In this document: positions 18,617-26,489 of the stretch, in pieces
Position numbering within the stretch: position 1 is the first letter of the stretch
Layout: every line of letters starts with the position of its first letter
Source of the DNA: Streptomyces sp. NL15-2K
GTDB taxonomy: Bacteria; Actinomycetota; Actinomycetes; Streptomycetales; Streptomycetaceae
Assembly: GCF_030551255.1 (NCBI RefSeq)
Contig: NZ_CP130630.1
Coordinates: 10,601,001 to 10,665,000 of the forward strand
Length of the DNA: 64,000 nucleotides
Direction: 5' to 3'
Notes under the pieces: generated by a model
The model's input: only the letters and a program-made list of their open reading frames with translations
What the model was told of the DNA's origin: nothing
Databases searched by the model: none
Position numbers and translations under genes: made by a program

Positions 18617-19586
18617 GCCGATTCCTGCTTTCGAATTTCAGACAGTTGATGAGGGAGTTTTCCACGGTGTCACTCAGAGCGTGGTCCGTGTAGTAGGCGG
18701 TGTGCGGACTGATGAGCACATTTGGCAGCTCGTGCAGCCGCAACAACGTTTTGCTTTCGATGGGTTTGTTTCGGCAGTCGGCGTAGAATATTCCTTCCTC
18801 TCCTTCGAGGACATCCAGCGCCGCACCGCCCAGCCTGCCGCTTTCCAATGCCGATACAAGCGCCTCGGTATCGATAAGCGCACCACGTCCAGTGTTGACA
18901 ATCAGCGCGCCGTGCTTCATCCGCTCCATCCGCTGCCGATTCAGCAGATGGCGCGTATCCGCGTTGAGCGGCGCATGGAGCGTGACCATGTCGCTCCGCT
19001 GCAGCAATTCATCGAGAGGAAGGTAATCGGCAGCGGTCTTGGGGCGATTGTCATGGGCCAGGATTCGGCAACCGAAACCCCGCAGCCTATCCATGACCGC
19101 TACGCCGATGCGGCCTGTTCCGATCACCCCGATGGTCAGATCGCGTAGCTCTCTCCCGCGCACTTCACTCAATCGGTAATCGTGTATTTCCGAGCGACGG
19201 ATGATGGATTTCGCCTCTCGCACCATCATCAACATCAGCATCAGCGTGTAGTCGGCCACGCTGTCCGGCGAGTAGGTGACGTTTTCAACTGAAATGCCGA
19301 CGCTGTCCGCGTATTCCACATCGACATGGTTGTATCCGATGCTCCGCGTAGAGATATACGTCACGCCGGCCTGACCAAGCGCGAGAAGAGTGGCGTTTGT
19401 GACGTGAGTCTTGTGGCCGACGCTGATGCATCGGCTTCCGGATGCCAGTTCAACATTGGCTTCGGATACCGGTGCGTCTGTGATGGTCGGCGTCACGCCG
19501 AAGCGAGGCGCCAGCTCTCGGAATAAAACGGCCTCATCCGGGCCGCACCCGTAGATGGTGATGCGGACCGGTTCGCTGTAGGTCAT
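18609..19586 (-). CDS. vanH: D-lactate dehydrogenase VanH
   Basis: 325 residues from the ATG at 19586; upstream in-frame codons lie inside the shared promoter module. Reduces pyruvate to D-lactate for VanA. Seen: the dinucleotide loop VIGTGRIGVAVMDRL, the catalytic arginine in NTGRGALIDTEAL, the acid in DVLEGEEG and the histidine in ISPHTAYYTD. Codon 21 is TTA (19524-19526), so translation may depend on bldA. Its first six codons (M-T-Y-S-E-P) reappear as the first codons of the vanK leader and, more weakly, of the murF leader. Confidence 0.95.
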   Translation of the reverse strand: MTYSEPVRITIYGCGPDEAVLFRELAPRFGVTPTITDAPVSEANVELASGSRCISVGHKTHVTNATLLALGQAGVTYISTRSIGYNHVDVEYADSVGISVENVTYSPDSVADYTLMLMLMMVREAKSIIRRSEIHDYRLSEVRGRELRDLTIGVIGTGRIGVAVMDRLRGFGCRILAHDNRPKTAADYLPLDELLQRSDMVTLHAPLNADTRHLLNRQRMERMKHGALIVNTGRGALIDTEALVSALESGRLGGAALDVLEGEEGIFYADCRNKPIESKTLLRLHELPNVLISPHTAYYTDHALSDTVENSLINCLKFESRNRHG

Positions 19587-19672
19587 GCCTACAGTCAAGG
19601 CGGCGTGATGTTGCCGGAACGTATGCGGTTTTCAATATGCCGGCGATACACCACGTTGCCTTGACTGGAGGC
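19587..19672. promoter_or_regulatory. Divergent vanH/murF promoter, probable VanR site (copy A)
   Basis: Exactly 86 bp separate the vanH ATG from the ATG of the murF leader. Counting from the vanH side, 52 of the first 62 bases match the vanK/vanR gap (22395-22480), also exactly 86 bp. The most conserved core is 19620-19648, with TATGC words at 19622-19626 and 19636-19640. Both ends carry the element GCCTTGACTG-N2-GGC directly before ATG, in inverted orientation. An OmpR-type regulator such as VanR would be expected to bind repeated half-sites of this kind; binding itself is inferred. Confidence 0.75.
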
Positions 19673-19765
19673 ATGCCTTTCAACGAAACAGCCTCCATCA
19701 GCTCCATCAGCCTGTGCCTTGTCAGCCTGCTCCCGCTCGGCGGCCTCCGCGCCGCGCGGTCATGA
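19673..19765 (+). CDS. 30-codon leader frame overlapping murF
   Basis: An ATG-initiated frame of 30 codons ends in a TGA that overlaps the murF ATG (ATGA). It begins M-P-F-N-E-T, echoing the vanH start M-T-Y-S-E-P, and is preceded by the same TTGACTG element. The middle is hydrophobic ([18 protein letters not shown]) and contains a 9-bp tandem repeat (CTCCATCAG, twice). Since murF lacks an obvious ribosome site of its own, this frame may deliver ribosomes to it by coupling. The peptide itself may have no function. Confidence 0.5.
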   Translation: MPFNETASISSISLCLVSLLPLGGLRAARS

Positions 19766-21105
19766 TCCCGCTCAGCCTCGGCGAGATCGCCGAGGTCGTC
19801 GGCGGGAAGGCCGAGGGCGACAGCTCCGTGACAGTGACCGCGCCGGCCGTGCTCGACGGCCGGCAGGCCGAGCCGGGCGGCCTCTTCGTCGCCTTCACCG
19901 GCGAGCACGTCGACGGCCATGACTACGCCGGCCAGGCCGGCCGGGCCGGCGCCGTGGCCGTGCTCGGCTCCCGGCCCACGCCGCTGCCCACCGTCGTCGT
20001 CGAGGACGCCCAGGCCGCGCTGCAGGCGCTCGCCGCCCACGTTGTGGCCCGGCTGCGCGACGGGCTGACCGTTGTCGGGCTGACCGGCTCCCAGGGCAAG
20101 ACCAGTACCAAGGACCTGCTGGCGGCCGTGCTTTCGAGCGCCGCGCCGACGATCGCCACGATCGGCTCGCTCAACAACGAACTCGGTGTGCCGCTCACCA
20201 TGCTGCGCGCCGACGCGGCCACCCGGTTCCTCGTCCTGGAGATGGGAGCCCGCCATGTCGGCGACATCGCCGAGCTCACCGGCCTGGTCGCGCCCGACAT
20301 CGCCGTCGTCCTCAATGTCGGCCAGGCCCACCTCGGCGAGTTCGGGTCGCGCGCGGCCATCGCCAGGGCCAAGGGCGAGCTGGTGCAGGGGCTGGCGCCA
20401 GGTGGCGCCGCCGTCCTCAACGCCGACGATCCCCGGGTGGTCGCGATGCGCTCGCTCACCGACGGTCCGGTGCTGACGTTCGGCCGGGCGGCCCACGCCG
20501 ATGTACGGGCGCTCGGCCTGGCCCTTGACCGGCTCGGCCGGCCGTCCTTCACGCTGCGGACCGCCGAGGCCTCGGTTCCCCTCACGCTGCCACTCGTGGG
20601 TGCCCACCAGGCGCTCAACGCGTCGGCTGCCGCGGCGGCGGGGCTGGCGGCCGACGTACCCCTCGACATGGCCACGGCGGCGCTGGCCACCGCTTCGCTG
20701 TCGAAGTGGCGGCTGGAGCTGCGCGATCTCGCCGGTGGCGCGACGCTGCTCAACGACTCCTACAACGCCAACCCCGACTCGACCCGCGCCGCCCTGGACG
20801 CGCTGGCGGCGATCGAGGGCGGGCGCCGCATCGCCGTCCTCGGCGAAATGCTGGAGCTCGGCGACGACAGCGAGGCTGAGCACCGCGCCGTCGGGGAGTA
20901 CGCCGCCTCCCGGGCCGACGTGGTGGCCGCTGTCGGCGAGGCCGCCCGGTCGATCGCCGACGGCGCGGGAGAGCGGGCGATGGTGCTGGCCGACAACGAC
21001 GCGGCCGTCGACTGGCTGCGCGGCCACATCGCCGCCGGCGATGTGGTGCTCGTCAAGGCCTCCCGCGGGGCGCGCCTCGACGAGGTCGCCGCCGCGCTCG
21101 CCTGA
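19762..21105 (+). CDS. murF: MurF-type UDP-MurNAc-tripeptide--dipeptide ligase
   Basis: 447 residues. Adds the terminal dipeptide to UDP-MurNAc-tripeptide. Seen: the N-terminal [14 protein letters not shown], the ATP loop [12 protein letters not shown] (about 107-118), [42 protein letters not shown] with the conserved histidine, and [19 protein letters not shown]. The ATG at 19762 matches the usual N-terminus. It lies between vanH and vanK instead of a cell-division cluster, so it is probably a second, resistance-linked MurF that could favour D-Ala-D-Lac. Comparable MurF genes near vanHAX are known in glycopeptide producers such as S. toyocaensis. G+C is high, unlike vanHAX. Confidence 0.92.
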   Translation: MIPLSLGEIAEVVGGKAEGDSSVTVTAPAVLDGRQAEPGGLFVAFTGEHVDGHDYAGQAGRAGAVAVLGSRPTPLPTVVVEDAQAALQALAAHVVARLRDGLTVVGLTGSQGKTSTKDLLAAVLSSAAPTIATIGSLNNELGVPLTMLRADAATRFLVLEMGARHVGDIAELTGLVAPDIAVVLNVGQAHLGEFGSRAAIARAKGELVQGLAPGGAAVLNADDPRVVAMRSLTDGPVLTFGRAAHADVRALGLALDRLGRPSFTLRTAEASVPLTLPLVGAHQALNASAAAAAGLAADVPLDMATAALATASLSKWRLELRDLAGGATLLNDSYNANPDSTRAALDALAAIEGGRRIAVLGEMLELGDDSEAEHRAVGEYAASRADVVAAVGEAARSIADGAGERAMVLADNDAAVDWLRGHIAAGDVVLVKASRGARLDEVAAALA

Positions 21106-21106
21106 G

Positions 21107-21196
21107 TCACTCGTACGCGGGCACCGGGCCGAGGCCGTAGCTGTCGCCATTGGCGACCGGCACCAGGCCGCCGACCAGCATGAGATCCGGCCTCAT
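21107..21196 (-). CDS. Small frame coupled to vanK stop
   Basis: A 29-codon frame starts with an ATG overlapping the vanK TGA (ATGA) and ends one base after the murF stop, exactly filling the convergent gap. The peptide ends GDSYGLGPVPAYE and has a hydrophobic start (LMLVGGLVPVA). The sequence does not look random, but I do not recognise it. It may be a tiny coupled gene or the remaining 3' end of a deleted leftward gene. Confidence 0.35.
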   Translation of the reverse strand: MRPDLMLVGGLVPVANGDSYGLGPVPAYE

Positions 21197-22305
21197 CGCC
21201 CGCGCCGCCTCATATAGAGATCGAAGGCCCGGTAGACCATCGGCCGCAGCGGCAGGTCCCACTCGCCGACGTGCCGCTTCGCCTGACCGCCGGTGCCGAC
21301 CTTGAACTGGATCAGCCCGACGTGCGGGTCGTCGGCGTCGAGGGTGGGGGTGATTCCGCGCAGGTCATAGACGTCGCAGCCGGCCGCCAGCGAGTCGCGG
21401 ATCATCGCCCACTGGCAGGCGTTGGAGCCGCGCACCTCGCGATTCTCGGTGGATGAGGCGCCGTAGGAGTACCACGCGTGGGCGCCCACGCGGACCAGGA
21501 TGGCGGCGGCGACCAGATCGCCCTGGTGGTGGGCCAGGTAGAGCTTGATCCGCTCGGGGTCCTCGGCGCTCAGCGCCGCGAACATGGTCTCGAAGTAGCG
21601 CAGCGGCCGGGGCGTGAAGCGGTCGCGCTCGGCGGTGTGGACGTAGAGGTCGTGAAACGCCTTCAGGTCTTCGCCCACCGTGACCTCGACTCCCTCCTTG
21701 GCCGCCTTCTTGATGTTGCGGCGCCATTGCTGGTTCATGCCCCTGAGCAGGTCGTCCTCAGTCCGGCCGGCCAGCGGAACCTCGTACCTGAACTGCGGAT
21801 GCCCGATCCCGAACCCGTCCTCCGGGCTCTGCGGCAGCCAGCCTGCTTCCCTGAGCCGGCTGGTCACGCGGGCGCCGACCGGGTCGGCCCACCGGCTCCG
21901 CAGCTCGGTGAGCCGCTGGATGTCCGGGGCGGCGATGCCCTCCTTGACCTGGTCGGCGCTCCAGGTGTTCGTGCACACCGGCGGGCTGAGCCGGATCGCG
22001 AACGCGCCGTGTGCCTTGAGATACGCCGTCAGCGGGTCGAGCCACGCGTCGATATCGCCGGTCCAGTCGATGACTGGGCCCTCGGGCAGATAGGCCAGCG
22101 TGAAGCGGTCGAGCCGCGGCACCGGGCGGTGCAGGACGAGCCCCGCACCGACCAGCAGCCGACCGTCGAACCAGCCGAGGGACTCGCTGCGCCACTCGGT
22201 CTTGACGCGGCCCCATGCCGGGGTCTGCAGGAAGCTGACCGACCGCAGTGTCCGCACGAACGCCAAGTGCTCGGCGGCGCTGATCGGCCCGACGGCCAGC
22301 CTCAC
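21193..22305 (-). CDS. vanK: FemX/FemAB-type peptidyltransferase VanK
   Basis: 370 residues. A FemAB-family non-ribosomal peptidyltransferase with a GNAT-like fold. In S. coelicolor, VanK adds the branch glycine to stem peptides ending in D-Ala-D-Lac and is required for growth once vanHAX is induced. Seen: FLQTPAWGRVKTEW, RSRWADPVGARVTSRLREAGW, GMNQQWRRNIKKAAKEGVEV, YSYGASSTENREVRGSNACQWAMI, and YDLRGITPTLD. The GTG start at 22305 overlaps the stop of an upstream 30-codon leader (GTGA). Transcribed from the VanR-type promoter B. Confidence 0.92.
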   Translation of the reverse strand: MRLAVGPISAAEHLAFVRTLRSVSFLQTPAWGRVKTEWRSESLGWFDGRLLVGAGLVLHRPVPRLDRFTLAYLPEGPVIDWTGDIDAWLDPLTAYLKAHGAFAIRLSPPVCTNTWSADQVKEGIAAPDIQRLTELRSRWADPVGARVTSRLREAGWLPQSPEDGFGIGHPQFRYEVPLAGRTEDDLLRGMNQQWRRNIKKAAKEGVEVTVGEDLKAFHDLYVHTAERDRFTPRPLRYFETMFAALSAEDPERIKLYLAHHQGDLVAAAILVRVGAHAWYSYGASSTENREVRGSNACQWAMIRDSLAAGCDVYDLRGITPTLDADDPHVGLIQFKVGTGGQAKRHVGEWDLPLRPMVYRAFDLYMRRRGR

Positions 22306-22394
22306 GCCCGCCCCCTGCCGGCCGAGGAGGACAAGGACACCGGAGACTGGGGCGGCGACTGGGCTGCTGTTCGTGCTGGTTCGCTGTAGGACAT
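22302..22394 (-). CDS. 30-codon leader frame overlapping vanK
   Basis: The frame starts at the ATG matching the vanH start in the duplicated promoter and runs 30 codons to a TGA overlapping the vanK GTG (GTGA). It begins M-S-Y-S-E-P-A-R, and 19 of its first 24 bases equal the first eight vanH codons (M-T-Y-S-E-P-V-R). The remainder is S/P/A-rich and not conserved with the murF leader. The length is identical to that leader (93 bp). It looks like a captured vanH start used for translational coupling; the peptide itself may be functionless. Confidence 0.55.
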   Translation of the reverse strand: MSYSEPARTAAQSPPQSPVSLSSSAGRGRA

Positions 22395-22480
22395 GCCATC
22401 AGTCAAGGCAGCGTGGTGTTGTCGGCGCGTATGTGGTTTTCGATATGCCGACGATATGCGCAGGCTCGTAGCCTCGGGGC
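22395..22480. promoter_or_regulatory. Divergent vanK/vanR promoter, probable VanR site (copy B)
   Basis: Exactly 86 bp between the vanK-leader ATG and the vanR ATG, 84% identical to copy A over the 62 bases from the vanK side. CGATATGC occurs twice at 11-bp spacing (22441-22448 and 22452-22459), with a further TATGT upstream, the direct-repeat layout expected for an OmpR-family dimer. The vanR-side 24 bases differ from copy A. It would let VanR control both vanK and its own operon. Confidence 0.75.
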
Positions 22481-23176
22481 ATGCGTGTGTTGATTGTCGA
22501 GGACGAACCGTATCTGGCAGAAGCCGTCCGCGATGGCCTGCGCCTGGAAGCGATCGCGGCGGACATCGCCGGTGACGGCGACACCGCTCTGGAACTGCTG
22601 AGCATCAACGCCTACGACATCGCCGTCCTCGACCGTGACATCCCCGGCCCGTCCGGTGACGAGATCGCCAAACGCATCGTCGCCTCCGGCAGCGGCATTC
22701 CCATCCTCATGCTCACCGCAGCCGACCGTCTCGACGACAAGGCGACCGGGTTCGGACTCGGTGCCGACGACTACGTCACGAAGCCGTTCGAGCTCCGGGA
22801 GCTCGTCCTGCGGCTCAGAGCGCTCGACCGCAGGCGTGCCCACACCAGGCCTCCCGTGCGAGAGATCGCAGGCCTGCGTCTGGATCCGTTCCGCCGCGAG
22901 GTCTACCGTGACGGCCGCTACGTCGCGCTCACCCGGAAGCAGTTCGCCGTGCTCGAAGTCCTCGTCGCTGCCGAAGGCGGTGTCGTCAGCGCCGAAGAAC
23001 TCCTGGAACGGGCGTGGGACGAGAACGCGGACCCGTTCACCAACGCCGTGCGCATCACCGTCTCCGCACTGCGCAAGCGTCTCGGCGAACCCTGGCTGAT
23101 CGCCACTGTGGCCGGCGTCGGCTACCGCATCGACACAGCACCCGGCACCGGACGTGAGGGACGAGACCATGGATAG
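22481..23176 (+). CDS. vanR: Response regulator VanR
   Basis: 231 residues, OmpR/PhoB class. The receiver domain (1-115) has the acidic pocket E7/D8, the phosphorylation site D51 in VLDRDIPG, T79 in MLTAAD and K101 in YVTKPFE. The C-terminal winged helix (about 125-222) has LTRKQFAVLEVL and TVAGVGYRID. In S. coelicolor VanR activates vanH, vanJ, vanK and vanRS when glycopeptide is sensed. It overlaps vanS. Expected target sites here are the two duplicated gaps. Confidence 0.95.
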   Translation: MRVLIVEDEPYLAEAVRDGLRLEAIAADIAGDGDTALELLSINAYDIAVLDRDIPGPSGDEIAKRIVASGSGIPILMLTAADRLDDKATGFGLGADDYVTKPFELRELVLRLRALDRRRAHTRPPVREIAGLRLDPFRREVYRDGRYVALTRKQFAVLEVLVAAEGGVVSAEELLERAWDENADPFTNAVRITVSALRKRLGEPWLIATVAGVGYRIDTAPGTGREGRDHG

Positions 23177-24281
23177 GCAGCCTGGTTTGAGCGTTCGCGT
23201 CAAACTCACCCTCAGCTACGCCGGCTTCCTCATGATTGCCGGCGTCCTGCTGCTCGCGGCGGTGTGGGTGTTCCTCCTGCGTTACGTCCCTAATCGTGCG
23301 ATGCTCATCAACCCCGATGACAGACCCACGAATGGTGTTTTCCCCATCCGGTCCGTCCTCCTGCAGGTTTTCGCTCCGAGAGCAGCCGCAGTACTGGCTT
23401 TCCTGCTGGTTTTCGGCCTCCTCGGAGGGTGGATCCTCGCCGGCCGGATGCTCGCCCCGCTGACCCGCATCACCGACGCCACACGCATGGCCACGAACGG
23501 ATCGCTCTCCCACCGGATCCGGCTACCGGGCCGCAAAGACGAGTTCCGCGAACTCGCCGACGCCTTCGACGCCATGCTCGCGCGGCTCGAAGCACACGTC
23601 GCCGAACAGCGGAGATTCGCAGCCAACGCCTCTCACGAGCTGCGCACGCCGCTGGCGATCTCGCAGGCACTTCTCGACGTGGCCATCAGCGATCCGAACT
23701 GCGACACCGGCGAAATCATCGACCGCCTCCACGCCGTCAACACCCGAGCCATCGACCTCACCGAGGCGCTGCTCCTGCTCAGCCGCGCCGACCAGCGGTC
23801 CTTCACACGAGAACATGTCGACCTGTCTCTCCTGGCGGAGGAAGCCACCGAAACACTCCTGCCCCTCGCGGAAAGGCATGCCGTCACCCTCGAGACCAAC
23901 GGCGACATCGCCCCCACGATCGGATCTCCGGCGCTCCTGCTGCAGCTGACCACGAACCTCGTACAGAACGCGATCGTCCACAACCTGCCGGAACACGGCA
24001 ACGTATCGGTCCACACCAGCGTCCGCCCCAAGACCGTGGTGCTCACTGTCGAAAACACCGGCGAGCAGCTCACCCCACAGCTGGTCTCGACCCTCACCGA
24101 ACCCTTCCAGCGCGGCACCGAGCGCATCCACACCGACCAGGCAGGCGTCGGTCTGGGCCTGGCCATCGTCAAAACCATCACCCAGGCACACGACGGAACC
24201 CTCACCCTCGCCCCGCGCTCTGCCGGCGGGATCCGCGTCACCGTCGAACTACCCGCGATATCGCCGCACGCCGACAGGTGA
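23169..24281 (+). CDS. vanS: Sensor histidine kinase VanS
   Basis: 370 residues from the ATG at 23169, which has GAGGGA upstream; a GTG at 23154 is possible. Transmembrane segments lie at about 18-38 and 70-92, enclosing a short extracytoplasmic loop of about 30 residues that would sense the drug. A HAMP segment follows, then the phospho-accepting H156 in NASHELRTPLA. ATPase boxes are QLTTNLVQNAIVHN, VENTG, PFQRG and GVGLGLAIVKTI. The start lies inside the vanR end, so the pair is co-translated. Confidence 0.93.
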   Translation: MDRQPGLSVRVKLTLSYAGFLMIAGVLLLAAVWVFLLRYVPNRAMLINPDDRPTNGVFPIRSVLLQVFAPRAAAVLAFLLVFGLLGGWILAGRMLAPLTRITDATRMATNGSLSHRIRLPGRKDEFRELADAFDAMLARLEAHVAEQRRFAANASHELRTPLAISQALLDVAISDPNCDTGEIIDRLHAVNTRAIDLTEALLLLSRADQRSFTREHVDLSLLAEEATETLLPLAERHAVTLETNGDIAPTIGSPALLLQLTTNLVQNAIVHNLPEHGNVSVHTSVRPKTVVLTVENTGEQLTPQLVSTLTEPFQRGTERIHTDQAGVGLGLAIVKTITQAHDGTLTLAPRSAGGIRVTVELPAISPHADR

Positions 24282-24453
24282 AGAATCGGGGAATCGATGC
24301 GCGGCCGGCACGGTAAATCTCCGAAGTCCATATACAGGTACGCGGGCGGACGACGACGACGGTCTCCGGGCTCGCCCTCGCATCGCCGCCGGCCAGGCTT
24401 CTGGGCCGACCTCAAGGCCGCGGTGGCCGTCACGCCGACCTCATGCGTGAGCC

Positions 24454-24480
24454 GGCCCGGCCGGACCGTCCGGCCGGGCC
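24454..24480. terminator. Strong hairpin after vanRS
   Basis: A perfect 13-bp inverted repeat (GGCCCGGCCGGAC with its complement) around a single base forms a very stable GC hairpin 172 bp after the vanS stop and 47 bp before the stop of the converging glucanase gene. There is no T-tract, as is common in Streptomyces, so it may act as a bidirectional terminator. Confidence 0.6.
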
Positions 24481-24527
24481 GATGGGCCCGTGGCTGATGT
24501 CACCGGCCCTGTTGCCCTGTTGCCCTG

Positions 24528-25934
24528 TCAGCGACCGAAGTTGAACCAGTTCACGTTCACGAAGTCCGCCGACTGGCCGCTCGTGAAGGTGAGGTAGACG
24601 TCGTGGGTGCCGGTGACCGAACTGATGTTGGCCGGCACCGTTCGCCAGGACTGCCAGCCGCCCGTGTTGGCCAGGGAGAAGCTGCCGATGGGGGCGTTGC
24701 TACGGCTGTCCAGGCGGACCTCGACCAGGCCGCTCACGCCGCCCGCCGCGCCGCTCGCCACCCGGGCGTAGAACTGTCTGGCCGCGGTGGAACCGAAGGC
24801 GACACCCCGGTAGAGGGCCCAGTCGCCGTTGGCGAGAGCGCCGAGGTTCTGGCCGCCGCCGGTGTCGGACGTGGTCTCGGCGCTGGTGCCGGACTGGCTG
24901 TCGTACGACTCCGCCTGGATGGCGCTGTAGGCGTCACGGTTGCCGGTCGGCGGGGGAGTGGTACCGCTCCCGCCATCGGCCGACTGGAGCACCTGGACGT
25001 AGTCGACGACCATCGGCACACCGGACCGTGTGTCGCCGTCCAGGCCGCCGCCGAACGCGTCCGGGAAGGCGCCGCCCATCGCCACGTTCAGGATGATGAA
25101 GAAGCCGTGGTCGGTGGCGTTGGTCCAGGTCGTCGCGTCGACCTGGTTCTCGGTGACGGTGTGGAAGCTGACGCCGTCGACGAAGAAGCGGATCGCTTCC
25201 GTGCTCGCCGAGCGGTCCCACTCCATGGTGTAGGTGTGGAAGCCGGACTGGCAGGTCGTGTTCGGGCAGGCGGTGGAGTTGCCGAGACCGGTGGTCTCGT
25301 TGCACGGGCCGCCGGGGTTGGTGCCGCAGTGCATCGTGGCCCACACGGTGTTGCGGCCCTGGACGTTCTCCATGATGTCCAGCTCGCCGACGCTCGGCCA
25401 GTTCTGGTAGTTGCCGCGATAGGGCGCGCCCAGCATCCAGAACGCGGGCCAGTAACCCTCGGCTGCGGTGCCGGTGACGTTCGGCATCTGGATGCGCGCC
25501 TCGACCCGCATCTTGCCGCCCGACGCCGGCTGGAAGTCGGTGCGGTTGGTCTCGATGCGGCCCGAGGTCCATCGGCCGGCCGCGTCGCGCAGCGGCGTGA
25601 TGCGCAGGTTGCCGTTGCCGTCGAGCGAGACGTTGTTCGTGCTGTTCGTCATCGTCTCGACCTCGCCGGTGCCCCAGTTGGCGGGGCCGCCCGGATACGA
25701 GGTCCCGGTCGCGTACTGCCAGTTGGAGGTGTTGACGCCGGTGCCCGCGGCACCGTCGAAGTCGTCGAGGAAGGCCTGCGTCCAGCCGGTCGGGGGCGGG
25801 GGCGCGGAGGCGTTCGCGGACGGGGAGGTGACCGTGGCGGCCGCGGCCGCGAGACCCAGCGTGCCGACGACTGCGACGAGCGCCCGCCGGAGGGGACTTC
25901 GCCGTCTGCGGGGTATGCCGGAGGTTTCGCTCAT
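24528..25934 (-). CDS. Secreted GH16 beta-glucanase with CBM6
   Basis: 468 residues. An N-terminal signal (RRRRSPLRRALVAVVGTLGLA, cleavage near ANASA) precedes a GH16 domain of about 235 residues with the catalytic motif VGELDIMENVQG and WPAFWMLGAPYRGN. After a linker (GGSGTTPPPTG), a family-6 carbohydrate-binding module begins about residue 330 (AIQAESYDSQSG, LANGDWALYRGV, GGWQSWRTV, VNVNWFNF). It likely cleaves beta-1,3-glucan (laminarin) outside the cell. GAGAGG precedes the ATG. A 20-bp LacI-type palindrome lies 63 bp upstream, indicating carbohydrate-responsive repression. Confidence 0.93.
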   Translation of the reverse strand: MSETSGIPRRRRSPLRRALVAVVGTLGLAAAAATVTSPSANASAPPPPTGWTQAFLDDFDGAAGTGVNTSNWQYATGTSYPGGPANWGTGEVETMTNSTNNVSLDGNGNLRITPLRDAAGRWTSGRIETNRTDFQPASGGKMRVEARIQMPNVTGTAAEGYWPAFWMLGAPYRGNYQNWPSVGELDIMENVQGRNTVWATMHCGTNPGGPCNETTGLGNSTACPNTTCQSGFHTYTMEWDRSASTEAIRFFVDGVSFHTVTENQVDATTWTNATDHGFFIILNVAMGGAFPDAFGGGLDGDTRSGVPMVVDYVQVLQSADGGSGTTPPPTGNRDAYSAIQAESYDSQSGTSAETTSDTGGGQNLGALANGDWALYRGVAFGSTAARQFYARVASGAAGGVSGLVEVRLDSRSNAPIGSFSLANTGGWQSWRTVPANISSVTGTHDVYLTFTSGQSADFVNVNWFNFGR

Positions 25935-25996
25935 GGTGAGTGCCTCTCGGGTACGGAGTGGAATGCGCGGGTGCCTTCGAGAGCCCTGTGCTGAAG

Positions 25997-26016
25997 CTTT
26001 GAGAGCGCTCTCAAAG
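25997..26016. promoter_or_regulatory. LacI-type operator of the glucanase gene
   Basis: CTTTGAGAGCGCTCTCAAAG is a perfect 20-bp palindrome with the central GCGC typical of LacI-family sites such as the CebR operator. It lies 63 bp upstream of the GH16 ATG. No LacI gene is in this window, so the regulator must be elsewhere. Confidence 0.75.
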
Positions 26017-26128
26017 TGCGCCCAATGTGCTCTCGGTCACTCCGGTCGTCAAGAGGTGAAACAGTGAAAGTCCTTCCGCCGCAGGTGAGTTCACCTCATG
26101 AATGGCGCGAAAGGGTTAAGACGCCGTC

Positions 26129-26392
26129 AGGAACGGACTGCCCCTGTCACTGGGCATCTCCGGCGCCAACATGCACGACAGCCTCGGCCTGAAGCCGCTC
26201 GTGCGCGGGATCCCGCCCATCCGCTCCCGGCGCGGCCCTCGCCGCCGGTGCCCGGCCAAGCTCCATGCCGGCAACGGATACGACTACGACCACTTGCGCC
26301 GACGGCCCCGCCGACGCCGCATCCGCCACCGCATCGCCCGCAAGGGCATCGAGTCCTCCCAGCGGCTCGGCCAGGGGCACAAGCATGGCTGA
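26129..26392 (+). pseudogene. IS5-family transposase fragment (copy 1)
   Basis: The translation contains NGLPLSLGISGANMHDS, then LVRGIPPIRSRRGPRRRCPAKLHA, NGYDYDHL and RHRIARKGIESSQRLG, the middle of a Streptomyces IS5-family transposase. Both ends are missing. The usual DKGYDYDHLR reads as a G-N-G-Y version, and the tail runs into a stop at 26392. It is a dead remnant. Confidence 0.75.
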
Positions 26393-26416
26393 CTGGCAGA
26401 ACATCTTCGGGGGTCC

Positions 26417-26443
26417 CGGCGGTGGCGGACGAGGGCTGCGGCT
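26417..26443. repeat. 27-bp direct repeat, left copy
   Basis: An exact 27-bp match to 27593-27619, in the same orientation. The complement encodes the last residues of the IS5-type transposase (AAALVRHRR). The two copies bracket the nicotinamidase gene, so they are probably two 3' ends of the same insertion sequence. Confidence 0.7.
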
Positions 26444-26489
26444 ACGGCGCGATCTACCGTTGCACCGGTCACGACGCCAAGCCCTGGGT

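Noticed and set aside
19587..19672. Riboswitch or attenuator in the van gap
   Set aside because: The symmetry and the exact duplication elsewhere fit protein-binding promoter DNA; no long stem-loop or terminator-like structure is seen.
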